From contig NZ_BMPG01000002.1 in assembly GCF_014647475.1 (NCBI RefSeq), positions 186,001-250,000 on the forward strand: a stretch of 64,000 bases of DNA. Reading direction: 5' to 3'. The stretch comes from Halocalculus aciditolerans (GTDB taxonomy: Archaea; Halobacteriota; Halobacteria; Halobacteriales; Halobacteriaceae). Made by a program: the position numbers and the translations under genes. The notes beneath the pieces are model-generated. The model was not told where the DNA came from, made no database searches, and saw nothing but the letters and a program-made list of their open reading frames with translations. Positions 7,007 to 14,383 of this stretch are shown in pieces; the first letter of the stretch is position 1; each line of letters opens with the position of its first letter.

Positions 7007-7094
7007 TGTGCGTTTGTATGCACTAGTTCGGCCTATAGCGCCCGAATATAGTAGTTTTAGACGTATTGGGCATAGAGCCAACTAAGGAACAGAG

Positions 7095-7130
7095 TCAGAC
7101 GACCAGTGCATTTATGCACAGGAAGTCTGA
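7095..7130. promoter_or_regulatory. Nested dyad, candidate operator of the lysogeny switch
   Basis: Outer arms TCAGAC (7095-7100) and GTCTGA (7125-7130) and inner arms GTGCAT (7106-7111) and ATGCAC (7114-7119) share exactly the same centre (7112.5). A TATA-like TTTAT lies in the middle. It sits between the divergent repressor gene and the 7238 operon. Confidence 0.55.
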
Positions 7131-7221
7131 TAGTGGAGAGTACGAAGCCGCGACGGTTGGTTGAAGAAGACTCTGTTGGACGGTGTGAGACCGGGGCGCG
7201 GTGCAACGCGCCCCGTAGAGC

Positions 7222-7249
7222 GGTTTCGGTACGGAACATGACCGAAACC
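7222..7249. promoter_or_regulatory. Inverted repeat spanning the start codon of the 7238 gene
   Basis: GGTTTCGGT (7222-7230) and ACCGAAACC (7241-7249) are perfect 9-bp arms 10 bp apart, with ATG 7238 in the spacer. It could be an operator, or an mRNA hairpin that hides the start. Confidence 0.5.
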
Positions 7250-7705
7250 ACGACCGTGGGCCTGGAAGCCCACACGACGACGGACGTACCGGATTCTGAT
7301 AAGCGTAGCTACGCGGCCGCACCCGACTTCCCCAGCGGCCACGCTCCCGAGACGTCGACGGACGAGCGCGCGACCTGCGAGCGCTGCGGGACGCGGCCGG
7401 CGGTCGGCCTCGACGCCGAGACCGGCCAGAACCTCTGCTGGGAGTGCGCGAACAACAACGGCCCGCGACTCGTCGCCGACGGCGGTGTGACCGCGCCGTC
7501 CGTTCCGACGGCAGTGAGTCGGGAGGAGTTCTTCACCGCGGGCGAGCTCCCGAAGTGGGAGGGACCGTCTGCCGAACTGGACCGGCACGGCGAGCCGACG
7601 GGCGACTACTACGTCGCGTGCTCCGACTGCGAGCGCGAGGTACTCGTCGACGAGCGCTCGAACCTCACCCACGCCCCTGACTGCGAGGAAGCCGACGATG
7701 AGTGA
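7238..7705 (+). CDS. Small zinc-finger-containing element protein
   Basis: A 155-residue acidic protein with two cysteine pair sets. C-x2-C near residue 47 (CERCG) with C-x2-C near 68 (CWEC) forms a classical zinc ribbon, and C-x2-C near 129 (CSDCE) has a further Cys at DC near the end. No catalytic domain is seen. ATG 7238 was chosen because the frame upstream is poor and the inverted repeat is centred on it. It leads a tight operon (7238-9087) that ends with the integrase. The small Zn protein may be a DNA-binding or integration accessory factor; the function is unknown. Confidence 0.65.
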   Translation: MTETTTVGLEAHTTTDVPDSDKRSYAAAPDFPSGHAPETSTDERATCERCGTRPAVGLDAETGQNLCWECANNNGPRLVADGGVTAPSVPTAVSREEFFTAGELPKWEGPSAELDRHGEPTGDYYVACSDCEREVLVDERSNLTHAPDCEEADDE

Positions 7706-7853
7706 CGCGCTCCGCCGGAACGCCGCCGACGAGTGGCAGGCCGCCGACGCCGTCACCGACCCCGGCGCGCTCCTCGACACCGCGACCGTCTCGTTCGGCG
7801 TCGCTCGCGCTCGCTACAACCACGCGGCCGCAGAGGGGGCGAGCTACGAATGA
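7698..7853 (+). CDS. Very small element protein (51 residues)
   Basis: A 51-residue protein beginning MSDALRRNAADEWQ and ending AEGASYE. It is helical and alanine-rich, with no cysteine or membrane segment. Its ATG overlaps the end of the zinc protein gene by 8 bp, and its TGA overlaps the next ATG. Continuous overlap with both neighbours and haloarchaeal codon usage support it as real. No family is recognised. It is probably co-translated with the integrase operon. Confidence 0.5.
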   Translation: MSDALRRNAADEWQAADAVTDPGALLDTATVSFGVARARYNHAAAEGASYE

Positions 7854-8065
7854 CGGACGACGCCCCAGACCTCCCAGACACGAACACGCTCCGCGCCGTC
7901 GCCGACGACCTCGCCGACGCGCGCGACGCCATCGACGCGCTCCACCTTGGCGACGTCACTCGGACCGAAGGGGAGACTCTGCGCACCCTCCGCGACAAGC
8001 TTGACCACCAAGCGGTGAAGCTCGACCAGAAAGCCGACGCCGTCGACGACCGGAGGGACGCGTGA
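7850..8065 (+). CDS. Small helical element protein, possible integrase accessory
   Basis: A 71-residue, strongly charged protein that is almost wholly helical (LRAVADDLADARDAIDAL, then TLRDKLDHQAVKLDQKADAV). Its length and heptad-like hydrophobic spacing suggest a coiled-coil hairpin. It overlaps the gene before by 4 bp and the integrase GTG by 4 bp (GTGA). Its place directly before the integrase would suit an excisionase-like or chaperone role, but there is no motif to prove it. No named family is recognised. Confidence 0.55.
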   Translation: MTDDAPDLPDTNTLRAVADDLADARDAIDALHLGDVTRTEGETLRTLRDKLDHQAVKLDQKADAVDDRRDA

Positions 8066-9087
8066 ATCCGGAAGACCTCACGCCTCGCGAAGCCGTCAAC
8101 CGCTACGTCGACCGCCGCCGACCTGAGTCGACCGACCATAGCGCGAAGACGTACTGGTACCGGCTGAAACAGTTCGTAGAGTGGTGCGAAGAGAACGGCA
8201 TCGAGCGCGTTAGCGAACTCTCAGGGTGGACGTTCGAGAACTACGAGACCGCCCGCGCCGGCGACGGCGTCGCGAACGTCACGCTCAACGGAGAGATGGG
8301 CGATGTCCGCCTGTTCGTCCGCTACCTCGAACGCATCGAGGCCGTCGACGAAGGCCTCTCCGAGAAGGTTCACGTTCCCAGCGTTTCGCCTGACGAGGAG
8401 AGTTCCGACGTCAAGCTCGACACGCCCGAGGCTCGCGCCCTCCTCAGCTACTACCAACGCTATGAACACGGCTCACGCCGGCACGTCCTCCTCGCGATAC
8501 TCTGGGACACCGGCTGCCGCCTCGGCGCTCTCCGCGGCCTCGACGTCCGCGACTACCACCGTGACGAGCAGTACCTTTCCTTCCGGCACAGACCGGACGC
8601 GGAGACGCCGCTGAAGAAGAAGAGCATGGGGGAACGGCCCGTCGCCATTATGGACGACACGGCGGCCGCGATTAACGCGTACCTCACGAGTGATGACCGC
8701 TGGGAGACGCACGACGAACACGGTCGCGAGCCGCTGCTGTCGAGTCGGCAGGGACGTCCCTCCCAGAACACTGTCCGCGTCTGGACGTACCTCGCGACGC
8801 TCCCCTGCATCCACACGGAGTGTCCGCACGGTCGCGACCCCGACGACTGCCAGTTCACCGAGCGGAACCACGCGAGTAAGTGCCCGTCGTCGAGGAGCCC
8901 CCACCAAGTCCGAACAGGCTCGGTGACGTGGCAACTCGACCGCGGCATCCCGCCCGAGGTCGTCGCCGAACGCGTCAACGCCAGCGTCGCGACCATCAAG
9001 AAGCACTACGACAAGGCCACCGCCCGCGAGCGCATGGAGCACCGCCGCCGTCACTACGTCGACAACCTCGACCTCTACGAAGAATGA
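8062..9087 (+). CDS. Tyrosine recombinase / integrase
   Basis: A 341-residue phage-type integrase. Residues 1-95 form the SAM-like core-binding domain. The catalytic domain shows R153 (GCRLGALRGLD), a lysine cluster at 185-187, H281 and R284 (SPHQVRTG), and the nucleophile Y316 (IKKHYDKA). A cysteine insertion between the active-site boxes (C249, C254, C263, C274) probably binds zinc, a feature of many haloarchaeal integrases. The GTG start overlaps the preceding stop. As the last gene before a non-coding stretch, it should lie next to an attachment site in 9088-9479. Confidence 0.88.
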   Translation: MNPEDLTPREAVNRYVDRRRPESTDHSAKTYWYRLKQFVEWCEENGIERVSELSGWTFENYETARAGDGVANVTLNGEMGDVRLFVRYLERIEAVDEGLSEKVHVPSVSPDEESSDVKLDTPEARALLSYYQRYEHGSRRHVLLAILWDTGCRLGALRGLDVRDYHRDEQYLSFRHRPDAETPLKKKSMGERPVAIMDDTAAAINAYLTSDDRWETHDEHGREPLLSSRQGRPSQNTVRVWTYLATLPCIHTECPHGRDPDDCQFTERNHASKCPSSRSPHQVRTGSVTWQLDRGIPPEVVAERVNASVATIKKHYDKATARERMEHRRRHYVDNLDLYEE

Positions 9088-9479
9088 TACACGAAAAATC
9101 AGAATTCGAAAACGACCGCATCACGCCCCGAAACACGCCAATAGCCGCGTATTTCTACCCCCTCCGGCCCCATACTACATATAACTAAACCGGAAGGTAT
9201 TGCTGGGTTCCGGTTACCTGAGGTAAAGGCAAACAGCGACAGCGTTATTTTGGGGTAGTCGGCGCAGTACGTTTTTCTGATGTGGTAGCACGCGGGCGTG
9301 TACTCTTCTGGACAGAACACCACTGTTGAGTGTGTTTGGGGAGCTGTGGTGAGGGGGGTGTTCCAGTCAGGCTTTTACCCTGCTGTATGCGTGGTCGTTT
9401 TCACCTAAACACTTATGTCACTAGTCCATCCATTTCTGTCCGATGAGCAGGAACAACCCTGGGTGGTTCCCGTGAGCCG
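9088..9479. other. Intergenic region between integrase and cas6; probable element boundary
   Basis: These 392 bp hold no convincing gene. Much of the stretch 9095-9300 is AT-richer than its surroundings (for example around 9174-9200). The right attachment site should lie here, but the left end of the element is outside the window, so it cannot be paired. The last 100 bp should contain the cas promoter; a TATA-like stretch near 9405-9415 and an inverted repeat at 9450-9470 are the only signals I see. Confidence 0.5.
9450..9470 (+). promoter_or_regulatory. Inverted repeat 9 bp upstream of cas6
   Basis: Arms GGAACAACCC (9450-9459) and GGGTGGTTCC (9461-9470) pair with one mismatch around a single T, giving a strong potential hairpin or operator just before ATG 9480. 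It could control the cas operon at DNA or RNA level. Confidence 0.45.
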
Positions 9480-10289
9480 ATGAGGCTTCTCGTCCGATTA
9501 ACGGCACAGGCGGACGCAGAGTATTCGATCTCGTACCACCACAAGCTTCGTGGTCGGTTGTGGCGGGCGTTCGAGGGGACGGCGTTCGACGAGGAGCACG
9601 ACACTCCGAACCCGCGCGGGTGGTCGTTCTCGAATATTTTCCCGTGGGGTTCGATTTCGGAGGGCGACGAGCGGTCGTTGCTCGTCGCGTCTGCGCGGGA
9701 GCCCGTTCTCGCGGCAGTCGCGGAAGACCTCCGTGAGAACCCCGAGTTCAACGTCGGCGAGATGTCCTTCGAGGTCGACGGTCTCACCCAAGTCGATCCG
9801 GACGTCGGCGAACCGGGGACTCGGGGAACGATCGAGACGGCGACGGGTGTGTTCGTACGGCTGTTCGACGAGCACCGCGAGCGGTACGGAATCGACGGGG
9901 AGTACGAGGGGACGCCGACGTACTGGCAGCCCGAGCACACCGTCGAGCCGTTCGCGAACGCGGTAGAGGCGAACCTCCAGCACAAACACGATCAGTTCGC
10001 ACCGGACTACCTGCCCGGTCCGGAGGACGTCGACGGCGACCTCTTCGAGGGCTACGACCTGATCAAGACGTACGCGCTTCCCGTGACGGAAGGCGTCGAG
10101 ATCGAGGCGGTCGTGAGTAAGTGGAAGCTCGATTACCGTGTTCGCGACGACCACCACCGCCGCCACCTGAATCTCGCGTTAGATACGGGGATCGGCGGCC
10201 GGAACGCGCTCGGGTTCGGGTTCGTGAACGTCGTCGACCGGACGCGGCCCGGCGAGACCGAACTGGAGGGCGAGCATGCTTTCCCCTGA
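9480..10289 (+). CDS. cas6: Cas6 pre-crRNA endoribonuclease
   Basis: A 269-residue RAMP protein that cuts the CRISPR transcript within each repeat and, in type I-B, stays on the crRNA 3' handle. The glycine-rich loop that defines Cas6 is near the C-terminus (LDTGIGGRNALGFGFVNV). YHHKLRG near residues 19-25 supplies the likely catalytic histidine. The length fits archaeal Cas6b. It is the first gene of the cas operon and overlaps cas8b by 14 bp, so the whole set is probably one transcript starting upstream of 9480. An inverted repeat just ahead may regulate it. Confidence 0.93.
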   Translation: MRLLVRLTAQADAEYSISYHHKLRGRLWRAFEGTAFDEEHDTPNPRGWSFSNIFPWGSISEGDERSLLVASAREPVLAAVAEDLRENPEFNVGEMSFEVDGLTQVDPDVGEPGTRGTIETATGVFVRLFDEHRERYGIDGEYEGTPTYWQPEHTVEPFANAVEANLQHKHDQFAPDYLPGPEDVDGDLFEGYDLIKTYALPVTEGVEIEAVVSKWKLDYRVRDDHHRRHLNLALDTGIGGRNALGFGFVNVVDRTRPGETELEGEHAFP

Positions 10290-12411
10290 GGAGTTCGAGG
10301 AGGCGTACGATGCCGACGAACTCCGCGAGGAGCTTCCGGCGTCGCCGGTCGCGTCGCTTCGCGACCTCCAGTATCTCTACGGGACGCTCTACACGCTCGC
10401 GACGGCGGGCGGCGGGGAGTACGCGTCGTACCTCACGCCGGACGCGGCGGGCGACCTCGTCGACACCGCCGACAGTCTCGTCGTCGTTCGCGTCGACCTC
10501 TCCGGCGACGACCCCCGGCTCGCCGACGACGAGACCGGCCCCGTCGAGGTGACGCGGTACAGCGACGATCTCGTCGAGAAGGTCGCGCACTGTAAGTATC
10601 CCGCGGCGCGCGGCATCGATCACAGCGTCACGCATCAGGCCGGCCGGAACAGCGACCCGGAGAAGCTCGCGCGGTACGCGAACGAGCGGTTGACGAAGTG
10701 GGCGACCGACGACGTCGTGCAGGAGACCGCCGAGGAGCACGAGAACGGCTGGGTCGTCGACGCGCTCGCGGCGCTCGGCGAGAGCGAGGACGCCCTCGAC
10801 GAAATCGAGGACGGCGTGGAGCGCGAACTCGGCGGGGAGTCCGCGACGGCGCTCCTGACCGTTCGCGTGAAGACGGACCCAGCAGGCGACTACCGGTGGC
10901 CGGGCGAGGTCGACGTCTTCCAGGCGGCGATGCGCGCGCGGAAGCTCTCGAAGCTCGTCACGAAGAACAAGGCCGACGACTCCTCGGGGGACGCCGTCGA
11001 CCTCGTGACCGGACAGTCCGCGCGGACGGTCGGGACCGCGGAGGACCCGCAGAACTACTTCCTCGGCAAGCAACTGGAGAAGTTCCCGGGGCTCGACATC
11101 GAGGAGGCGTGGCGGACGCATCCGATCTCGGAGGACGCGGCGGTCACCGTGATGAACGCGGGGGCCTTCGTCGAGGCCTGTGCGTACCGGACGTTCGGCG
11201 CGAAGGTGTACGCGCTCCCGTACTTCTTCGGGACAGTGAATCCCGAGCGCGCGCAGTCGCTCTACCGCATCCTCTACGCGGCGGCGACGGCGGACGACGA
11301 GTCGCGCATCACCGCCATCGAGCGGGCGTATCAGTACAGGGAGGAGTGCTCGTTCGACGAGAACCGCCTGCGGTTCTACGTTTCCGCCGTGCTGCCGCAT
11401 CAGACCTCGCGGTACGACGTCGTCGGGGAGACGCTGAACGCCCGACTCCTCTATCCGGCCGTCGTCGCGAACGCCCATAGTCGAATCTTGGAGACGGCGG
11501 CGTTCCGCGACGGCGACGACGCGACGGCGGCGCTGCCGACGGCGAACTGGACGCTGCTCTCCGGAGACGGCGCGACCGAGCTTCTCGGACCCGTGACGTC
11601 CGGCTGGTACTTCGCGGAGACGTTCCCGCGGGGTGACGACGACACGGACGCGAGCGCGGACGACCCGCGGATCGAGGCGCTCGTCGACGTCCTCAGCGGC
11701 ACGTCGATTCCCGTCTCGTTCCTCCTCGACGCCTACGTGGACCGCATCGAGGCGGACGCGTCCGACGACGACGTCGAGGGGTTCCCGGTCTTCCGGGTGG
11801 CCTCGCAGTACGCACAGCTCTGCGCGCTCGCCGACGCCGGGGACGGCTTCCTCACCGGCGAGGGCGCGAAGAGACCGATCACCGAACCACCGACGTACGA
11901 GACACGAACCATGGGATCACGAGACGAAATCACTATTCCGGACGGCGGCTTCGCCGGCGAACAGAAACTCGCAGACTTCATCGACGACACGCCCGCGCTC
12001 GCGAACGACCAGCGCTGTGGCGTCTTCCTGCTCGGCGCGCTCGTCGGCGCGGTCGGGAACTACCAGGAGTGGCACGAGGACCGCTCGACGACGCTCGTCG
12101 ACCAGTTCCCCGTGAAGTCGATCACCGCGAATCGCGTGAAGAAGGTCACGCAGGACGCGATCGAGAAGACGCTCACCTACACCCGCCAGGAGAAGAAACG
12201 CGGCGGGCAGACGTATCCGGGAACGAAGTTCGACCACATCGTCGACCGCCTCCGCGAGCGCGTCATCAACCCCGACCCCGACGAGTGGGATCTGGAGAAG
12301 AACGACCTCCGGTTCTACTACGCGCTCGGCGTGACGTACGGGATGAACGACCGCTCGCTCTACGAGAGCGACGACACAGACGACGCGAACGCTGACCCCG
12401 AGGAGAACTAA
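10276..12411 (+). CDS. cas8b: Cas8b large subunit of the type I-B Cascade
   Basis: A 711-residue protein of the haloarchaeal Csh1/Cas8b family by length and position between cas6 and cas7. It recognises the PAM and helps open the target DNA. The recognisable block SVTHQAGRNSDPEKLARY is near residue 120. The helical C-terminal part (about 546-711) corresponds to the small-subunit region. ATG 10276 lies inside the end of cas6, and the stop is 2 bp before the cas7 ATG. In other type I-B systems the small subunit Cas11b is made from an internal start in this gene; see the separate entry at 11911. Confidence 0.9.
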   Translation: MLSPEEFEEAYDADELREELPASPVASLRDLQYLYGTLYTLATAGGGEYASYLTPDAAGDLVDTADSLVVVRVDLSGDDPRLADDETGPVEVTRYSDDLVEKVAHCKYPAARGIDHSVTHQAGRNSDPEKLARYANERLTKWATDDVVQETAEEHENGWVVDALAALGESEDALDEIEDGVERELGGESATALLTVRVKTDPAGDYRWPGEVDVFQAAMRARKLSKLVTKNKADDSSGDAVDLVTGQSARTVGTAEDPQNYFLGKQLEKFPGLDIEEAWRTHPISEDAAVTVMNAGAFVEACAYRTFGAKVYALPYFFGTVNPERAQSLYRILYAAATADDESRITAIERAYQYREECSFDENRLRFYVSAVLPHQTSRYDVVGETLNARLLYPAVVANAHSRILETAAFRDGDDATAALPTANWTLLSGDGATELLGPVTSGWYFAETFPRGDDDTDASADDPRIEALVDVLSGTSIPVSFLLDAYVDRIEADASDDDVEGFPVFRVASQYAQLCALADAGDGFLTGEGAKRPITEPPTYETRTMGSRDEITIPDGGFAGEQKLADFIDDTPALANDQRCGVFLLGALVGAVGNYQEWHEDRSTTLVDQFPVKSITANRVKKVTQDAIEKTLTYTRQEKKRGGQTYPGTKFDHIVDRLRERVINPDPDEWDLEKNDLRFYYALGVTYGMNDRSLYESDDTDDANADPEEN
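11911..12411 (+). CDS. Candidate internal start producing a Cas11b small subunit
   Basis: An in-frame ATG at codon 546 of cas8b begins MGSRDEITIPDGG and would give a 166-residue helical, basic-patched protein ending at the same stop. Independent translation of a Cas11 subunit from the 3' part of cas8b is established for several type I-B, I-C and I-D systems. The size and position fit here. I see no strong Shine-Dalgarno sequence directly upstream, so this remains a candidate. Confidence 0.4.
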   Translation: MGSRDEITIPDGGFAGEQKLADFIDDTPALANDQRCGVFLLGALVGAVGNYQEWHEDRSTTLVDQFPVKSITANRVKKVTQDAIEKTLTYTRQEKKRGGQTYPGTKFDHIVDRLRERVINPDPDEWDLEKNDLRFYYALGVTYGMNDRSLYESDDTDDANADPEEN

Positions 12412-12413
12412 CG

Positions 12414-13493
12414 ATGTCCGAAACCCAATCCGAATCCACTGCTGTCGAGAACCGCTCCGAGATTGTCTTCCTGTACGACGCCGTCGACGCGAACCCGAAC
12501 GAGAACCCGCTCAGCGGCGCGAACCGCCCGCGCATCGACCCCGGAACCCAGCAGGCCATCGTGACGGACGTCCGCCTGAAGCGGTACCTCCGCGACCAGC
12601 TCGACGACGACGGCCACGGCGTCTACATCCGGAACGTGCAGAACGAAGCGGGCTATCAGGCGACTCGCGTGGACCTCCTCGAAGACCGCCTGAAAGGCGT
12701 TGACCTCGACGACTACGACCCGGACGACGACGAGGACGCGGAGCGGCTTCGTGAGGACGTCTTCGGTGAGTTCCTCGACGAGAGCGCGGACGTCCGATAC
12801 TTCGGCGCGACGATGAGCGTCGACACCGACGACGACTACGAGGACCTCCTCCCCGACCACTTCACGGGGCCGGTGCAGTTCTCGCCGGGGAAGTCGATGC
12901 ACGCGGTGAACGAGAACGAGGAGTACGACAGCCTCACGAGCGTCATCGCGACGCAAGGCGAGAAAGAGCAGGGCGGGTTCGACCTCGACGACCACCGCAT
13001 CCAGTACGGGCTCATCAGGTTCCACGGGCTCGTCGACGAACACGGCGCGGAAGACACGAAGCTCACGTCCGAGGACGTCCGGCGGCTGGACACGCTCTGC
13101 TGGCGTGCGCTGAAGAATCAGACCGTGAGCCGGTCGAAAGTCGGACAGGAACCGCGACTCTACTGCCGCGTCGAGTACGCGGAGGAGAGCTACCACCTCG
13201 GTGGGTTGGACAAAGATCTCGCCCTCGACGAGTCGGAGTCGAAGGCCGAAGAGGACCTGCGGAACGTCCGCGACCTGACGCTCGCCGTCGACGACTTCGT
13301 CGACCGTCTCGGGAACGCGGAGAAACAGGTGAAACGCGTCCGCGTCGTCGCGAGCGACGTCCTCCAGTGCTCTTACGACGGCGACGTCGGCGGACCCGTC
13401 GTCCTCTACGACGCGCTCCGCGACGCCGTCGGCGAGGACACGGTGGACGTCGTCGACGTCTACGACGAGTACCCGGAGACGCTGGGAGCGTAG
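12414..13493 (+). CDS. cas7: Cas7 backbone subunit (Csh2)
   Basis: A 359-residue RAMP protein of the type I-B Cas7 family, the repeated backbone that coats the crRNA spacer. The N-terminal core strand reads SEIVFLYDAVDANPNENPL and is followed by VTDVRLKRYLRDQL, both typical of Csh2. The middle contains TGPVQFSPGKSMHAVNE, the family's central glycine-containing strand. It starts 2 bp after cas8b and ends 2 bp before the GTG of cas5, in line with stoichiometric expression from one transcript. It is longer than the compact bacterial Cas7 because of acidic insertions. Confidence 0.92.
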   Translation: MSETQSESTAVENRSEIVFLYDAVDANPNENPLSGANRPRIDPGTQQAIVTDVRLKRYLRDQLDDDGHGVYIRNVQNEAGYQATRVDLLEDRLKGVDLDDYDPDDDEDAERLREDVFGEFLDESADVRYFGATMSVDTDDDYEDLLPDHFTGPVQFSPGKSMHAVNENEEYDSLTSVIATQGEKEQGGFDLDDHRIQYGLIRFHGLVDEHGAEDTKLTSEDVRRLDTLCWRALKNQTVSRSKVGQEPRLYCRVEYAEESYHLGGLDKDLALDESESKAEEDLRNVRDLTLAVDDFVDRLGNAEKQVKRVRVVASDVLQCSYDGDVGGPVVLYDALRDAVGEDTVDVVDVYDEYPETLGA

Positions 13494-13495
13494 CC

Positions 13496-14383
13496 GTGGC
13501 GCAGGAATCGCTCGACGGCTGGTTCGACGAAGGCGAAGAGAGCGCAAGTCGTGGTGAGCGCGACGCTCTGGACCGTTCGTCCGAGCCGAGCGACGGGACC
13601 GCCGAGGCGTCGACGGCTTCGAGTTCGCACGAGTTCCCCGAGCGCTGTCTCTCCTTCACCGTTCGCGGTCCGTGGGGGCACTTCCGGCGCGTCGAAGGGA
13701 ACGTCGTGAAGCAGACGTATCGCGTCATCCCGCGGACGACGGTCGCGGGGCTGCTCGCGGCCGTGCTCGGCATCGGCCGCGACGACTACTACGAGCTGTT
13801 CGCCGAGGGCGCGTCGGCGGTCGCTATCGAGCCCGTCAGCGAGCTCCGAACGCTCAACATGCCGATGAACGCGCTCTCGACCGCGAAGAGCGACCTCACG
13901 TCGCTGAACGGGCGCGGGAAGGTTAGCGTGCGCCTCCCGAACCCGGCGAAGCTCCGCCAGCAACACAACTACGAAGTCCTCGTCGACCCCGCCTACCGCG
14001 TCGACGTCGCGCTCGCCGACGACGAGCGCTACCGGGAACTTCGCGAGACGCTCGACGCGGGGAAGTCTCACTACGTCCCGAGTCTCGGGCTCTCAGAGCA
14101 TCTCGCCGAGATCGACTACCACGGCGAGTACGCCGTCGAAGACGGTTCGAGCGAGGGCGTCGTCGACGTGGATTCGGCGGTGCCGAACGCCGTCGACAGC
14201 GTCGTTCCCGACCCCGGAACGCGGTGTCAGGTCGAGGAGTCACCGGCGTTTATGGAGACTGACGCTGGCGGCCGGACGACGACGGCGTTTACGGCGTACA
14301 CCTACAACCCTGATGCGGGTCCGCTCGCCGTGCGGGATGTCGAAACCTCGCTGGTGGACGGCCGGACAGTGGTGTTCGTCTGA
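13496..14383 (+). CDS. cas5: Cas5 crRNA 5'-handle-binding subunit
   Basis: A 295-residue Cas5b. GTG 13496, two bases after the cas7 stop, is the only close start. The first 45 residues are an acidic low-complexity extension; the RAMP fold then begins with CLSFTVRGPWGHFRRVEG, and the family block RTTVAGLLAAVLGIGRDDYY follows. LNMPMNALSTAKSDL near the middle and a late strand with LVDGRTVVFV complete it. It caps the 5' handle of crRNA in Cascade. The stop directly abuts the cas3 ATG. An internal start after the acidic extension cannot be excluded. Confidence 0.9.
   Translation: MAQESLDGWFDEGEESASRGERDALDRSSEPSDGTAEASTASSSHEFPERCLSFTVRGPWGHFRRVEGNVVKQTYRVIPRTTVAGLLAAVLGIGRDDYYELFAEGASAVAIEPVSELRTLNMPMNALSTAKSDLTSLNGRGKVSVRLPNPAKLRQQHNYEVLVDPAYRVDVALADDERYRELRETLDAGKSHYVPSLGLSEHLAEIDYHGEYAVEDGSSEGVVDVDSAVPNAVDSVVPDPGTRCQVEESPAFMETDAGGRTTTAFTAYTYNPDAGPLAVRDVETSLVDGRTVVFV

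Noticed and set aside
9088-9479. Search for a tRNA fragment or direct repeat marking the attachment site
   Set aside because: No tRNA-like 3' end is visible, and the left end of the element is outside the window, so no pair can be shown.
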